Source: OLB7 sp966250335 (GTDB lineage Bacteria; Bacteroidota; Ignavibacteria; OLB7). Taken from it: DNA of 64,000 nt. The stretch covers positions 55,359 through 119,358 of the forward strand of contig CBINGZ010000012.1 in the NCBI GenBank assembly GCA_966250335.1, read 5' to 3'. A program made the translations under genes and the position numbers. The first letter of the stretch is position 1; every line of letters starts with the position of its first letter. Positions 17,621-26,682 of this stretch are shown one piece after another. The notes under the pieces are model-generated. The model made no database searches, had not been told where the DNA came from, and saw only the letters and a list, made by a program, of their open reading frames with translations.

Positions 17621-18379
17621 CTACTCCTGCGACGTCTCCTGCGCTATCCCCAGCCCGCCGTCGACGATCAGGGTCTGGCCGGTCATATAGCTAGCCTCGG
17701 CGGCGAGGAACCAGACGGCGGTGAAGATATCGTCCGTGGTGCCGTAACGACGCATCGGGATGCGATATTCCTGGATCATCGACCCCTTGGCGGGGTCGTC
17801 GGGGATATGGATCGCGCCGGGAGCCACCGAGTTCACCATGATCGACGGCGCCACCGAACGCGCCAGCGCTCGGGTAAGCTGCACGACGGCCGCCTTGGAG
17901 ACGTTGTAGGGGATTCTGTCCTTCCAGATCTGAAAGGCCCCCAGCGACGAGAAGTTGACGATCCTCCCGCTGATCCCCCCGACCGGCTCCTGCGCCAGCA
18001 TCGCCTCCGCCGCCGCCTGCGCCGCGAAGAACTCGCCGTACAGATTCGTCTCGATCACCTCCCGCCACAGATCCTCGTCGGTGTCGGCGATCGACCGCGG
18101 GGGTGGATAGATCCCGGCGTTGTTCACGAGGGCGTCGAGACGGCCGAACCTGTCTCGCGCCGAAAAGATCGCATCGCGAATACCGGCCCTGTCGCGCACA
18201 TCCGCCTGAACGACGAACGCCTCCGCCCCCTTCTCCCGAACCTCCCCGGCGGTCTGCTCCGCCCCCTCGCGCGATTCTCCGTAATGGATCGCAATGCTCC
18301 ATCCCCGCTCGGCAAACCCCAGCGCCAGCGCGCGCCCGATGCGCCTGCCGGCGCCCGTGATGAAGACCGTGCCGCTCAT
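17621..18379 (-). CDS. SDR oxidoreductase, pteridine reductase (PTR1/FolM)-like
   Basis: 252 residues. The cofactor motif is TGAGRRIGRALA (residues 8-19); the paired Arg in place of the usual x-G-I is the TGxxxRxG form seen in pteridine reductases and FolM. NNAG (residues ~87-90), the catalytic Ser (NFSSLG) and the YNVSK site are present, and the C-terminus has MTGQTLIVDGGL. Its start overlaps the stop of the upstream YgfZ-like gene by four bases (ATGA). YgfZ-like proteins bind tetrahydrofolate, so coupling to a putative dihydropterin/dihydrofolate reductase makes functional sense. A generic sugar or fatty-acid SDR remains possible. Confidence 0.75.
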   Translation of the reverse strand: MSGTVFITGAGRRIGRALALGFAERGWSIAIHYGESREGAEQTAGEVREKGAEAFVVQADVRDRAGIRDAIFSARDRFGRLDALVNNAGIYPPPRSIADTDEDLWREVIETNLYGEFFAAQAAAEAMLAQEPVGGISGRIVNFSSLGAFQIWKDRIPYNVSKAAVVQLTRALARSVAPSIMVNSVAPGAIHIPDDPAKGSMIQEYRIPMRRYGTTDDIFTAVWFLAAEASYMTGQTLIVDGGLGIAQETSQE

Positions 18380-19398
18380 AGGTCGAAGGGAAGTTTGGTG
18401 ATGATCCCGACGGGACCGGTAATCTGTTCGCCGCTCCCGTCGCTCCCCGCGTATCGCAGAACGACATCAAGACCCGGCACCGCGTGCTGCGCCCGCACAT
18501 ATCCCAGCGCGATCATCCTGCCGAGATCGGGCGACCATGCGGCCGAGGTGAGTGTTCCGACCTTCTTCCCCTCGTGCGGGTCGAAGAGTTCGACCTCTCC
18601 CTCGGAAGGGATATCCGCCCCCTCCTCCAGCACGATCCCCACAAGGTGCCGCTGCACCTTGTCGTAGGTGTCGAGGCGGGCGATCACCTCCTGGCCGATG
18701 TAGCATCCCTTGGTGAAGGAGATATACTGCGTCAGCCCCGCCTCCAGCGGGTTGTAGCGTTCCGAAAGCTCGGCGCCGAACGCGGGAACACCCGCCTCGA
18801 CCCGGAGCGTCCCGAGCGTCCCCTCCCCTATCTCCGTCGCTCCCCCCTCGATCAGCCCGGCGACGACCTCCTCGATCGCCTCCCGGTCGACCAGCAGCAG
18901 GAACGCCCCGGCCCCGCTCAGACGTTGATCCCGCAGAATGAGGGTTCTCCCGGCCGTTCCCTCGCCGATCGCGAAGGCTCCGGCGTCCGGAGGCTCTACC
19001 CCGAAGAGGGAGGCGATCAGATCGCGGGCGCGCTCACCGTAGACGCCGACGGGCGAAAACCGGTCGGAGACGTCCTCGGTGGTGAAGTCGTCCATGATGG
19101 TATATTTGTCGAGCCATGCGCGCACCGGCTCCGCCTCCGCGCCGAGCTGCAGCAGGAGGAGCGCGTCGTCCAGGGCCACGACCCGGGTCACCTCCACGAT
19201 CCTCCCCTTGTCCGATGTGAGAATCGTGGCGGTCTCCCGGCCCGGCCGGAGATCCTTGACGGCGTTGGTGGAGAGCCTGTGGAGCAGGTCGAGGCGGTCG
19301 GCGCCGACGCCCCGTATCACGCCACGATCGATGCGGGCAAACACCGTCCCCCGCCGCGAGGCGCGGTATTCCTCTTCGTCAGGTCTGAAAAGCTTCAT
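18376..19398 (-). CDS. ygfZ: YgfZ/GcvT-domain folate-binding protein
   Basis: 340 residues. The signature KGCYIGQEVIARL (residues ~225-240) matches K-G-C-[FYW]-x-G-Q-E of the YgfZ family, with its conserved Cys. The N-terminal half (LDLLHRLSTNAVKDLRPG) resembles the GcvT-like folate-binding fold, and a GcvT-type C-terminal barrel follows. In E. coli YgfZ supports iron-sulfur enzymes such as MiaB through folate. It is the first gene of a two-gene unit with the SDR. It is divergent from the M1 peptidase gene, with a 138-base spacer in which I see no clear promoter. Confidence 0.9.
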   Translation of the reverse strand: MKLFRPDEEEYRASRRGTVFARIDRGVIRGVGADRLDLLHRLSTNAVKDLRPGRETATILTSDKGRIVEVTRVVALDDALLLLQLGAEAEPVRAWLDKYTIMDDFTTEDVSDRFSPVGVYGERARDLIASLFGVEPPDAGAFAIGEGTAGRTLILRDQRLSGAGAFLLLVDREAIEEVVAGLIEGGATEIGEGTLGTLRVEAGVPAFGAELSERYNPLEAGLTQYISFTKGCYIGQEVIARLDTYDKVQRHLVGIVLEEGADIPSEGEVELFDPHEGKKVGTLTSAAWSPDLGRMIALGYVRAQHAVPGLDVVLRYAGSDGSGEQITGPVGIITKLPFDL

Positions 19399-19536
19399 GA
19401 TGCTGGTCTCGAGTTGACGTCCGATGAAGGGATAAACTTAGCGCATCCGAGGCTGCCGCGCCATCGCCGGTAACATTACTCACACTCCGGACGTACGGCC
19501 CCCGTCCGTACCCTGTCCTTCCGCCCCCGTCAATAC

Positions 19537-22500
19537 ATGCGATCGTCATCCATGCCTTCTCTCTCGATACGACAGTTCCTCCACCCCTCCCGGATCATTC
19601 CCCTCCTTCTGCTCCTGCTCGCCACGATCGATCCCGATATATCGTATGCGGCGGCGCAGCGCGTCGCCTACAGGATGGAGATCGTCGTGAACACGGAGAA
19701 CCATTCCTACAAGGGGAAGCAGCGGCTCACCTACGTCAACAACTCCCCCGACACGCTGCGGGAACTGGTCTACCACCTCTACTACGAGGCGTTCAGGCCG
19801 GGGAGCATGATGGATCGACGCGACAGAAGCCTCCCGGAAGGAGGAACCCTCGGGATCTGGCGGCTGCGGCCCGACGAGCAGGGCGAAGTCCGGATCGAGT
19901 CGATCGTCAGCAACGGGAAGGAGCTGACGTGGAAGGTGAACGAGACGATCATGAGGGTGGAGATCCCCCCGCTCCTCCCGGGCGACTCCACCGTCGTCGA
20001 CATGGAATGGACGACACGCATCCCCAGGCTCTCGCGCCGGGGAGGATGGATGAGCAACGAGGGGGTCGAATACTCGATGTCGCAGTGGTACCCGAAGGTC
20101 GCCGCCTACGACGCCAGCGGCTGGCACGCCGACGAATATGTGGCGCGGGAGTTCTACGGCGTCTACGGCACGTTCGATGTCTCCATCACCATACCGGCCG
20201 AATACGTTCTGGGAGGGACGGGAACGATCGTGAACCCGACCGAGGTCGGCTGCGGCTACGAGCTGGGCGCCGTCGACACCCTTCTCTCCAAACCTGTGCG
20301 GGAGGGGGCGACCGGGACGAAGACATGGAAGTTCCATGCCGAGAACGTCCACGATTTCGCATGGGTCGCCGATCCCGACTACGCCCATCAGATCGTCCGC
20401 TGGCGAAGCATCCCGATCCACCTCCTCTTCAAACGGGATGTCTACGGACTCTGGCGGGGACTTGGAGAAATGACTCGTGCCACGATTGAATACTTCAACT
20501 CCCGGTTCGGCCCCTACGCGTGGCCGCAGTTCACCGTCGCCATGGCGGGCGACGGCGGAATGGAATATCCGATGCTGATCATGATCACCGGCTACCGCGG
20601 GCACTCCTCGCTCGCCGGTGTGATGGCCCATGAGCTGGGACACCAGTGGTACTACGGCATGATCGGCAACAACGAGACGCAGGAGGCGTGGATGGACGAA
20701 GGGTTCACCCAGTACCTGACCGACGAGGCGCGCAGGAAGGTTCTGAAACTGAACACCCCGAACCGCCTCTCCGGACTCGACGCGATCGTGAACCACCGGG
20801 ACGATTCGCCGTGGCGCGATATTCAATCCTACTACCAGCTCGCCCTGACCGGATACTCCGAACCGCTCGTCCTCTTCCACGACTGGATGCGCGAGACCGC
20901 CACCAGCGGGCTCGTCTACTACAAGGGGGAGGCGGTGATCAGGATGCTCCAGAACATGATGGGGGATTCCCTCTTCTATGCCGGCATGCGCCGCTACCTG
21001 GAGAAATGGCGTTTCCGCAACCCCGGCTACAGAGACTACGAGAAGGCGATGGAAGAGGCGAGCGGGCTGCGGCTCGACTGGTTCTTCAACCAGTGGATCG
21101 GCACCGACAAGAAATGCGACTACGCGATCGACGGGCTCTCCTCACGAGAGAGCGCCGGCGGGTGGGAGACGACGCTCGATCTCTCCAACAGAGACGAGAT
21201 CGTGATGCCGCTCGATATCACGCTCGAATACGACGACGGCTCGACGGCGACCGCCAACGTCCCGGTCGAGGCATGGAGGAAACCGGGGGTCGAGTTCAAT
21301 CTCCCCCGCTGGTACTGGATGGAACGGAACTACTCCGCCACCTTCACGACCCCGCGCCGGGTCGTCCATGCCGTGATCGACACCTCGATGCATCTCCTCG
21401 ATCTCGACCGCACCAATAACAGCCGAGGTACCGGGCTCCTCGCCTCGATCCTTCCGGAGAGCCGGTACGCCTTCTACAAACGCTGGGACAGGAACAGACT
21501 GCACGAGGAGTATTCGGTCAGACTCCGCCCCACCCTCTGGTATTCTCTGGCGGACGGGATACAGCCGGGGTTCACGGCGGACGGCGGCTACACCTACCAG
21601 CGCTACAACGCGAAGGCGGGACTCTACTACAACATCCGATCGAAACGGGTCGATTACGATCTGGGCTACGATTCCTGGATCGAGGGACTGGGGAAGCGCG
21701 CGCGGATCGCGACGTTCGCCACCAGCGCCGACGGCGTGCAGCGGTGGGGACTCTCGCTGACCAAGGAGTTCCCCTCCTTCTTCGCCGCCGAGGGGTCGAG
21801 CGGATCATTGACGGTACGAAGCGAACGGGAGGTTCTGGTGGGACCGAACTACCCGAACGAGGTCGCCCCGTGGGAGCCGGGGGGATTCAACACGATCGGC
21901 CTTGAATATCGTACAGCGACATCATTGTGGGGATCGGGTTCCGCCTCGCTCGCGGTCGACTTCGACGCCAGTTTCGCCTCCGGAAAGGAGTTCACGCAGT
22001 GGACGCTGAAGGGGGAGGCGCGGCGGTCGTTTCTGGGGGTCGATCTGGCGGGAGATCTCTTCGCCGGGACCTCGGTCGGCGATCCCCCCGCCCAGCGGAT
22101 CTTCAACGCGGCGGGGGCGCGTTCCCGCGAGATGCATCTCAACCTGATTCATCGGCTCGCGATGAACGCCCACCCCGGGTTCGCGGCGCGCAATCATCTG
22201 CTGCTGCCGACGCAGGGATATCTCGTCTCGCTGGTCGACGCGGACTCCGGACGGTACGGGGAGCATCTTCTGAACGCCAGGATCGCGATCAACGATCTCA
22301 ACCCGTTCAGCAGGCTGATCCGGGTTCCGTTTCTGGAGAAGGTCGATCTGGGGATCTACGGGGCGGCAGGACTCGCGTTCGCCGACGTCGTCACATTCGA
22401 CGGGTTCGAACATGCCACGATCGAGGCGGGAGCCGTCGCATCGATCGATCTTCTCGATCTGCTCCTGCCGCGATCGATCATCGACGCGATCGATCCTCCC

Positions 22501-22602
22501 TCCCCCGTCAGGCTCAGCTTCCATCTCCCCCTCTACGCCGATTCTCCCTATCTGGATGGGGAACGATTCAGATATCGCTGGGGGATCGGGGTGTCGCTGT
22601 AG
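19537..22602 (+). CDS. M1-family zinc metallopeptidase, secreted, with long C-terminal region
   Basis: 1021 residues (1016 if the ATG at 19552 is used). A signal peptide with a leucine-rich core (LLLLLLATI) precedes a likely cleavage near residue 40. The zinc site is His365-Glu366-Leu-Gly-His369 (HELGHQWYYG), with the third ligand Glu388 in WMDEGFTQYL, giving the exact HExxH-x18-E spacing of gluzincins; an M1-like exopeptidase motif EYPMLIMI lies just before. After about residue 640 the protein changes to a C-terminal half rich in alternating aromatic strands that ends FRYRWGIGVSL. This end resembles an outer-membrane beta-barrel, so it may be a surface-anchored peptidase. No T9SS tail is seen. 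Confidence 0.88.
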   Translation: MRSSSMPSLSIRQFLHPSRIIPLLLLLLATIDPDISYAAAQRVAYRMEIVVNTENHSYKGKQRLTYVNNSPDTLRELVYHLYYEAFRPGSMMDRRDRSLPEGGTLGIWRLRPDEQGEVRIESIVSNGKELTWKVNETIMRVEIPPLLPGDSTVVDMEWTTRIPRLSRRGGWMSNEGVEYSMSQWYPKVAAYDASGWHADEYVAREFYGVYGTFDVSITIPAEYVLGGTGTIVNPTEVGCGYELGAVDTLLSKPVREGATGTKTWKFHAENVHDFAWVADPDYAHQIVRWRSIPIHLLFKRDVYGLWRGLGEMTRATIEYFNSRFGPYAWPQFTVAMAGDGGMEYPMLIMITGYRGHSSLAGVMAHELGHQWYYGMIGNNETQEAWMDEGFTQYLTDEARRKVLKLNTPNRLSGLDAIVNHRDDSPWRDIQSYYQLALTGYSEPLVLFHDWMRETATSGLVYYKGEAVIRMLQNMMGDSLFYAGMRRYLEKWRFRNPGYRDYEKAMEEASGLRLDWFFNQWIGTDKKCDYAIDGLSSRESAGGWETTLDLSNRDEIVMPLDITLEYDDGSTATANVPVEAWRKPGVEFNLPRWYWMERNYSATFTTPRRVVHAVIDTSMHLLDLDRTNNSRGTGLLASILPESRYAFYKRWDRNRLHEEYSVRLRPTLWYSLADGIQPGFTADGGYTYQRYNAKAGLYYNIRSKRVDYDLGYDSWIEGLGKRARIATFATSADGVQRWGLSLTKEFPSFFAAEGSSGSLTVRSEREVLVGPNYPNEVAPWEPGGFNTIGLEYRTATSLWGSGSASLAVDFDASFASGKEFTQWTLKGEARRSFLGVDLAGDLFAGTSVGDPPAQRIFNAAGARSREMHLNLIHRLAMNAHPGFAARNHLLLPTQGYLVSLVDADSGRYGEHLLNARIAINDLNPFSRLIRVPFLEKVDLGIYGAAGLAFADVVTFDGFEHATIEAGAVASIDLLDLLLPRSIIDAIDPPSPVRLSFHLPLYADSPYLDGERFRYRWGIGVSL

Positions 22603-22642
22603 GGCGATCCAGAAATGACAATATCGCAATGCGGCTACGTCC

Positions 22643-22663
22643 GGGTGCTCCCTACGGGAGCCC
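22643..22663 (+). repeat. Dispersed hairpin repeat, copy A
   Basis: GGGTGCTCCC-TA-CGGGAGCCC folds into a tight hairpin. The same sequence with one or two changes occurs in the opposite orientation at 28411-28430. It sits between convergent genes (M1 peptidase and methyltransferase), so it may act as a terminator or be part of a dispersed repeat. Confidence 0.6.
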
Positions 22664-22695
22664 TTGTTTCTGCCCGGGTTTGAATTTCGGCTGCG

Positions 22696-22807
22696 GCGGC
22701 GAGTCGGGCGATCGGTTGAAGCCCGGGCGTACAGGCATGTTCATCGGCACCCGATATGCGACGGTTGCGAGCGGCAAGCCGGGCGATCGGCCGAAGCTCA
22801 GGCGTAC
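22696..22807 (+). repeat. Imperfect 37-base direct repeat pair
   Basis: Copies at 22696-22732 and 22771-22807 agree at about 31 of 37 positions around the shared core GGGCGATCGG and the shared end GGCGTAC. All six differences are transitions. The second copy runs into the last codons and stop of the methyltransferase gene on the minus strand. Confidence 0.65.
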
Positions 22808-23469
22808 GCCACCCAGCCTCGGAATGCGAATCCCGTGTAGAAGAGACTGACGTTCGAGAAACCCGCATCCCGCAGAACGGCTTCATCCTCTTCGGGAGCG
22901 AGGATGGGGAGTTGCGTGCCGACCGCGACGCGGGCGTTCTCCGCCCTGGCGGGATCGACGCCCGATGAGGCGACGAAGGCGGCGTAGCGCGACAGCCATA
23001 CCGCGCGGCCCGCTTCATCCTGCGGGAAACTGAGATGCGCCGTCACGAACGGAGCGCCCGGTTTCAGGCGCCGCCGGACCTCGGCCACCGTGCGCCGTCG
23101 TTCCTGGAGTTCGATGAAGTGGAGCGTCAGAAGAGAGACGGCCGCGTCGAACGGTCCTTCCGGCGCCGTATCGATATAGCCGTGATGGAGGCGCGCGCGA
23201 GGGGCGAGCGGACCGAGGGTCGCCTCGGCCAGCTTCAGCATCTCGGCCGAGGGATCGACCCCGTCGAAGAGCCAGCCGGGACGGGCTTCGGCGAACGCCT
23301 TCATCTCCAGTCCCCCGCCGGCGCCGAGAACCAGCACCCGGGCATCATCCGGGGCGCGTTCGGCGAGCAGGAGCATGCTCATGCGGTGCAGATCGGCGAA
23401 ACCGGGGACGATGCGGGGTGGCGCCTCGGCATACCGGGCCACGGCCTGAGGATCGGAAAAGGGGTCCAT
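22798..23469 (-). CDS. SAM-dependent class I methyltransferase
   Basis: 223 residues. The SAM-binding glycine-rich strand is VLVLGAGGGLEMKAFAE (residues ~45-61), followed by FDGVDPSAEMLKLA with the acidic ribose-binding residue and DAAVSLLTLHFI as the motif IV region. It resembles small soluble Methyltransf_25-type enzymes. Its stop codon lies inside a direct-repeat copy. A 13-bp inverted repeat separates it from the membrane protein gene upstream, so it has its own transcription or depends on read-through. The substrate is unknown. Confidence 0.8.
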   Translation of the reverse strand: MDPFSDPQAVARYAEAPPRIVPGFADLHRMSMLLLAERAPDDARVLVLGAGGGLEMKAFAEARPGWLFDGVDPSAEMLKLAEATLGPLAPRARLHHGYIDTAPEGPFDAAVSLLTLHFIELQERRRTVAEVRRRLKPGAPFVTAHLSFPQDEAGRAVWLSRYAAFVASSGVDPARAENARVAVGTQLPILAPEEDEAVLRDAGFSNVSLFYTGFAFRGWVAYA

Positions 23470-23495
23470 TGGCTACAGAAACATTACGACATAAC

Positions 23496-23526
23496 GAACG
23501 CGGCCGGCATCAAGCCGGCCGCGTTC
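23496..23526 (-). terminator. Strong hairpin after the sigma/membrane-protein operon
   Basis: A perfect 13-bp stem, GAACGCGGCCGGC and GCCGGCCGCGTTC with a 5-base loop, starts 2 bases after the minus-strand stop at 23529. The downstream side has only a short T-rich stretch (GTTATG), so it may be a weak terminator or mRNA stabiliser. Confidence 0.6.
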
Positions 23527-23528
23527 TC

Positions 23529-24017
23529 TCAGAATACATCCGAATCTATCATCGCTTCGAAGACCGCGGCCTCGTCGTCGTCGACGATGGCGTTGACCAT
23601 CCTGACGTCGTTCTCGCTCAGGACCAGACTGTTCGGTCCCTGTTCGGCGAACACCCTCTCACCGGCCGCCGCCGGGGGAGCCGCGGCAACGGCGCCGCCC
23701 CCGTTCCCGCCCGGTTCGATCACCCGTCCGCCGGAACCGGGGAGTCCGTCGGTGACGATCACCACGGCGATCACCGCGGCGGCCGTCAGGGAGCCCCAGG
23801 TCGTCAGAACCGAGCGCCGTTTCCGGCGGGCCTGTTCCTGATCGATACGCCCCCGGACACGCACCAGGAAGTTCTGATGGTACGCCGGATGCGGCTCCTC
23901 GTAGCCCCGGGGATCGACCCCTTCCATGAGCTTGCGCAGCTCCGCGACATCCCTCTCGATCTCCTGATCGGAGGGATCCTGGATATAGCCGTTCGGCATC
24001 TTGAGTTTCATAGTCAT
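23529..24017 (-). CDS. Single-pass membrane protein, probable anti-sigma partner
   Basis: 162 residues. The first ~85 are soluble and charged, a single hydrophobic helix follows (LTAAAVIAVVIVTDGL, residues ~93-108), and the rest is a Gly/Ala/Pro-rich linker with an acidic C-terminus. It lies directly downstream of an ECF sigma gene, separated by 140 bases, and a similar arrangement recurs at 40 kb. Cytoplasmic N-domain, one helix and a periplasmic tail is the usual anti-sigma layout, but no zinc-binding HxxxCxxC motif is visible. The function is inferred from context only. An ATG at 24011 is an equally good start. Confidence 0.6.
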   Translation of the reverse strand: MTMKLKMPNGYIQDPSDQEIERDVAELRKLMEGVDPRGYEEPHPAYHQNFLVRVRGRIDQEQARRKRRSVLTTWGSLTAAAVIAVVIVTDGLPGSGGRVIEPGGNGGGAVAAAPPAAAGERVFAEQGPNSLVLSENDVRMVNAIVDDDEAAVFEAMIDSDVF

Positions 24018-24157
24018 CTAACCCCGTTCATGGCCGCCGCCTGCGCGGCAACCGTTCCTAGTTCTGTTCTGATTCATCTATCATCATCAAGCAGAGCTCA
24101 ACCATCCGTTCCCATCCCCGTTTCGCTTCCCGCCGTCGGGCCTGCGGAGGGACTCTC

Positions 24158-24775
24158 TCAATCCACGCTGCCGGACTCGGTATCGTCGCTGAACTCCGCG
24201 GCATCGATACCGGCCAGATCTATGCTGCCGTGCCGTTTCTTGACAAACGCCGTGATCTTCTTGACGGCATGATGGAAGTTCGCCTTCAGGCCGCCGACCG
24301 AGGTCCCGAGAATGGCCGAGATCTGCTCGTACGGCATCTCGTCGTAGTACCTCATGATGAAGACCGCCCGCTGCTTCTCCGGAAGCGTGTCGATCGCCTC
24401 CTCGATCAGCGACACGTTCTCCTTGCGGACGACACCCGAATCCTGATCCGCGTCCTTGGCGAGGAAGGGGATGTAATCGGTGATGTCGACCAGCTTCCTG
24501 ATCTTCTGCTTCCGCAGATGATTGATGGAGAGGTTCACGGTGATTCTGTAGAGCCAGGTGTAGATGGCCGATTCACCCCGGAAGTTCTCCAGCGACTGGT
24601 AGGCGCGTACGAAAACCTCCTGGGCGATGTCGTCGGCATCCTCATGGCTCTTCACCATGCGACGCGCAACCCAGTATATGCGCGAGTGGTAGCGGCGGAC
24701 CATCTCGTTGAACATCCGGTCCGCCTGCCCCGCCCGATACATATCGAGGAGCTGCTTGTCGTCGAGTTCTACCAT
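24158..24775 (-). CDS. ECF (sigma-70 family) RNA polymerase sigma factor
   Basis: 205 residues from the ATG at 24775; a longer in-frame ATG at 24823 adds 16 residues without family support. Sigma region 2 runs over DMYRAGQADRMFNEMVRRYH to DDIAQEVFVRAYQSLENFRG (residues ~10-66), including AIYTWLYRITVNLSINHLRK. Region 4 is LPEKQRAVFIMRYYDEMPYE followed by QISAILGTSVGGLKANFHHA. It most resembles RpoE/SigW-type factors in Bacteroidota. The downstream membrane protein probably controls it. The C-terminal ~25 residues are acidic and probably disordered. Confidence 0.92.
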   Translation of the reverse strand: MVELDDKQLLDMYRAGQADRMFNEMVRRYHSRIYWVARRMVKSHEDADDIAQEVFVRAYQSLENFRGESAIYTWLYRITVNLSINHLRKQKIRKLVDITDYIPFLAKDADQDSGVVRKENVSLIEEAIDTLPEKQRAVFIMRYYDEMPYEQISAILGTSVGGLKANFHHAVKKITAFVKKRHGSIDLAGIDAAEFSDDTESGSVD

Positions 24776-24957
24776 AGCGCGCCGGCCTGGCGCCGCATCG
24801 AGTATGAGAGCGTGCGTTTGCATACGCCCGATATGACCCGGCGGCGGGAAGAGCGTTTAATCGGTGTTGGAAATGTTCTCGTGCGCTGATCCGTTACGGT
24901 ATCGTCTATGCAGCGGAAGGACCCCTCGGAGAGGTCCGGCAGGTAAGCGGGGGGGCC

Positions 24958-25431
24958 TCATCGGCCGATTTCCAGGATCTCCAGGGTGATCATCCCGGCC
25001 GGAACGTTCACCGTCACGACATCCCCCACGGTCTTCCCCATCAGCGCCTTGCCGATCGGAGAGGAGATCGAGAGCTTCCCCTGCTCGATATCGGCCTCTT
25101 CCCCGGAGACCATCTTGTAGACGGTCTTCCGGCTGGTCTTGTGGTTCAGGACGGTGACCGATGTGAGAATGTACACCTTGTCCGTCTGGACGTTATCGGC
25201 GTCCAGCACGCGAGCACGCGAGAACATCTGCTCGAGTTTGTAGATCTTCGCTTCGAGCAGCCCCTGCGCCTCCTTGGCGGCGTCGTATTCGGCATTTTCC
25301 GACAGGTCGCCGTAGGAACGGGCCTCGGCGATCTTCTGCGCGATCTCCTCGCGCTTATCGGTCTTCAATATGCGAATCTCCTCCTCCAGTTCACGCATCC
25401 GCTCACGGGTCAAATAAATGACATCAGACAT
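24958..25431 (-). CDS. greA: Transcription elongation factor GreA
   Basis: 157 residues, the standard length. The N-terminal coiled coil (MRELEEEIRILKTDKREEIA, then AEARSYGDLSENAEYDAAKE) carries the conserved acidic tip DLSENAEYD that reaches the polymerase active site. The C-terminal FKBP-like domain ends in SPIGKALMGKTVGDVVTVNV. GreA stimulates cleavage of backtracked RNA so that stalled polymerase can resume. It is divergent from purC (152-base spacer) and followed by the ECF sigma gene in the same direction, 182 bases apart, with no clear terminator between them. Confidence 0.97.
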   Translation of the reverse strand: MSDVIYLTRERMRELEEEIRILKTDKREEIAQKIAEARSYGDLSENAEYDAAKEAQGLLEAKIYKLEQMFSRARVLDADNVQTDKVYILTSVTVLNHKTSRKTVYKMVSGEEADIEQGKLSISSPIGKALMGKTVGDVVTVNVPAGMITLEILEIGR

Positions 25432-25582
25432 GTTCGGTCTCTACGGCTATTGCATTTCTTTGGGTAAGAACATCAAAAGCCATTGCGCTCGGCAACGGCT
25501 TCGAAATCAAGTTTAAGATAATTCGAGAGGAATACCAATATTGCGTGCAAGAAAACTGCAACCTCCAGCATCACCGTTCATC

Positions 25583-26470
25583 ATGCCCGATACGGCAATC
25601 CTTTCAACCTCCTTCCCTACTCTCAATCTCTGGCGGCGCGGCAAGGTCCGCGATGTGTACGATCTCGGAGAAACGCTCCTCTTCGTCGCCACCGATCGCA
25701 TCAGCGCCTACGACGTCATCATGGATCAGCCGATCCCGGGAAAGGGGGAGATTCTTACCTCCATGTCCCTCTTCTGGTTCACCAGACTCGCCGATCTGCT
25801 GCCGAACCATCTCATCACGGCCGACGTCGATCTCTTCCCCCCGGAAACACTCCCCTATCGCGAGGAGCTGCGCGGCCGATCGATGCTGGTCCGGAAGACA
25901 TCTCCCCTCCCGATCGAATGCGTCGCGCGCGGCTACCTGGCCGGGTCGGGATGGAAGGAGTACAGCGCAACGGGCCAGGTCTGCGGGAATCCCCTTCCGG
26001 AAGGGCTGCTCCTCGCCGGCAGACTCCCGAACCCGATCTTCACCCCCGCCACCAAGGCCGAGGAGGGACACGACGAGAATATCACGTTCGAACAGGCGGC
26101 GGAGCTCGTCGGTCGCGATACCGCCGAGGAGGCGCGGCGCCTGACCCTGGCCGTCTACGAACGCGCCGCCCGGATCGCCGAGGAAAAAGGGATCATCATC
26201 GCCGACACCAAGCTGGAGTTCGGCCGCGACGACCGGGGAAATCTGATCCTGATCGACGAGGTTCTCACCCCCGACTCGTCACGTTTCTGGCTGGCGGCGT
26301 CATACGCTCCGGGGAGCGAGCAGCAGAATTTCGACAAGCAGTTCCTGCGTGATTATCTGGAGACGCTCGACTGGGGAAAAACCGCCCCCCCTCCCCCGCT
26401 CCCGCCGGAGGTGATCGAGGGAACGGCCGCAAAATACCGCGAGGCGCTTCAGCGACTGACGGAGGAATAA
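25583..26470 (+). CDS. purC: SAICAR synthetase (purine biosynthesis)
   Basis: 295 residues from the ATG at 25583; the frame is open 14 codons further upstream. It joins CAIR and aspartate with ATP to make SAICAR. Diagnostic blocks are GKVRDVYDLGETLLFVATDR, SAYDVIMDQPIPGKG, IECVARGYLAGSGWKEY and FGRDDRGNLILIDEVLTPDSSR. It is of the longer, single-domain type rather than the fused PurC-PurE type. No other purine gene is nearby, so it appears monocistronic, and the 212-base spacer before the S41 protease gene shows no clear terminator. Confidence 0.97.
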   Translation: MPDTAILSTSFPTLNLWRRGKVRDVYDLGETLLFVATDRISAYDVIMDQPIPGKGEILTSMSLFWFTRLADLLPNHLITADVDLFPPETLPYREELRGRSMLVRKTSPLPIECVARGYLAGSGWKEYSATGQVCGNPLPEGLLLAGRLPNPIFTPATKAEEGHDENITFEQAAELVGRDTAEEARRLTLAVYERAARIAEEKGIIIADTKLEFGRDDRGNLILIDEVLTPDSSRFWLAASYAPGSEQQNFDKQFLRDYLETLDWGKTAPPPPLPPEVIEGTAAKYREALQRLTEE

Positions 26471-26682
26471 GGCCGCCGACCATACACGAATCGGGGCGGT
26501 GAAACGCCTATAGAGTATGCCGGCGCGGAATGAAACTTCCGCGACCGGGCGCGCGTTGATCTATTCGGTGAGACACCACTCCGGAACGCCGGGGCCGCCT
26601 CCACCGGGGTTCGATGAAGCGCCGGTCAGCGGCCGCGACCGCCGACGTCTGGTAACGTATCGCACGATCTAATACTCTACCG

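Noticed and set aside
24901..24957. GGACCCCTCGGAGAGGTCC hairpin as a greA terminator
   Set aside because: Only five pairs are secure and no T-run follows on the minus strand.
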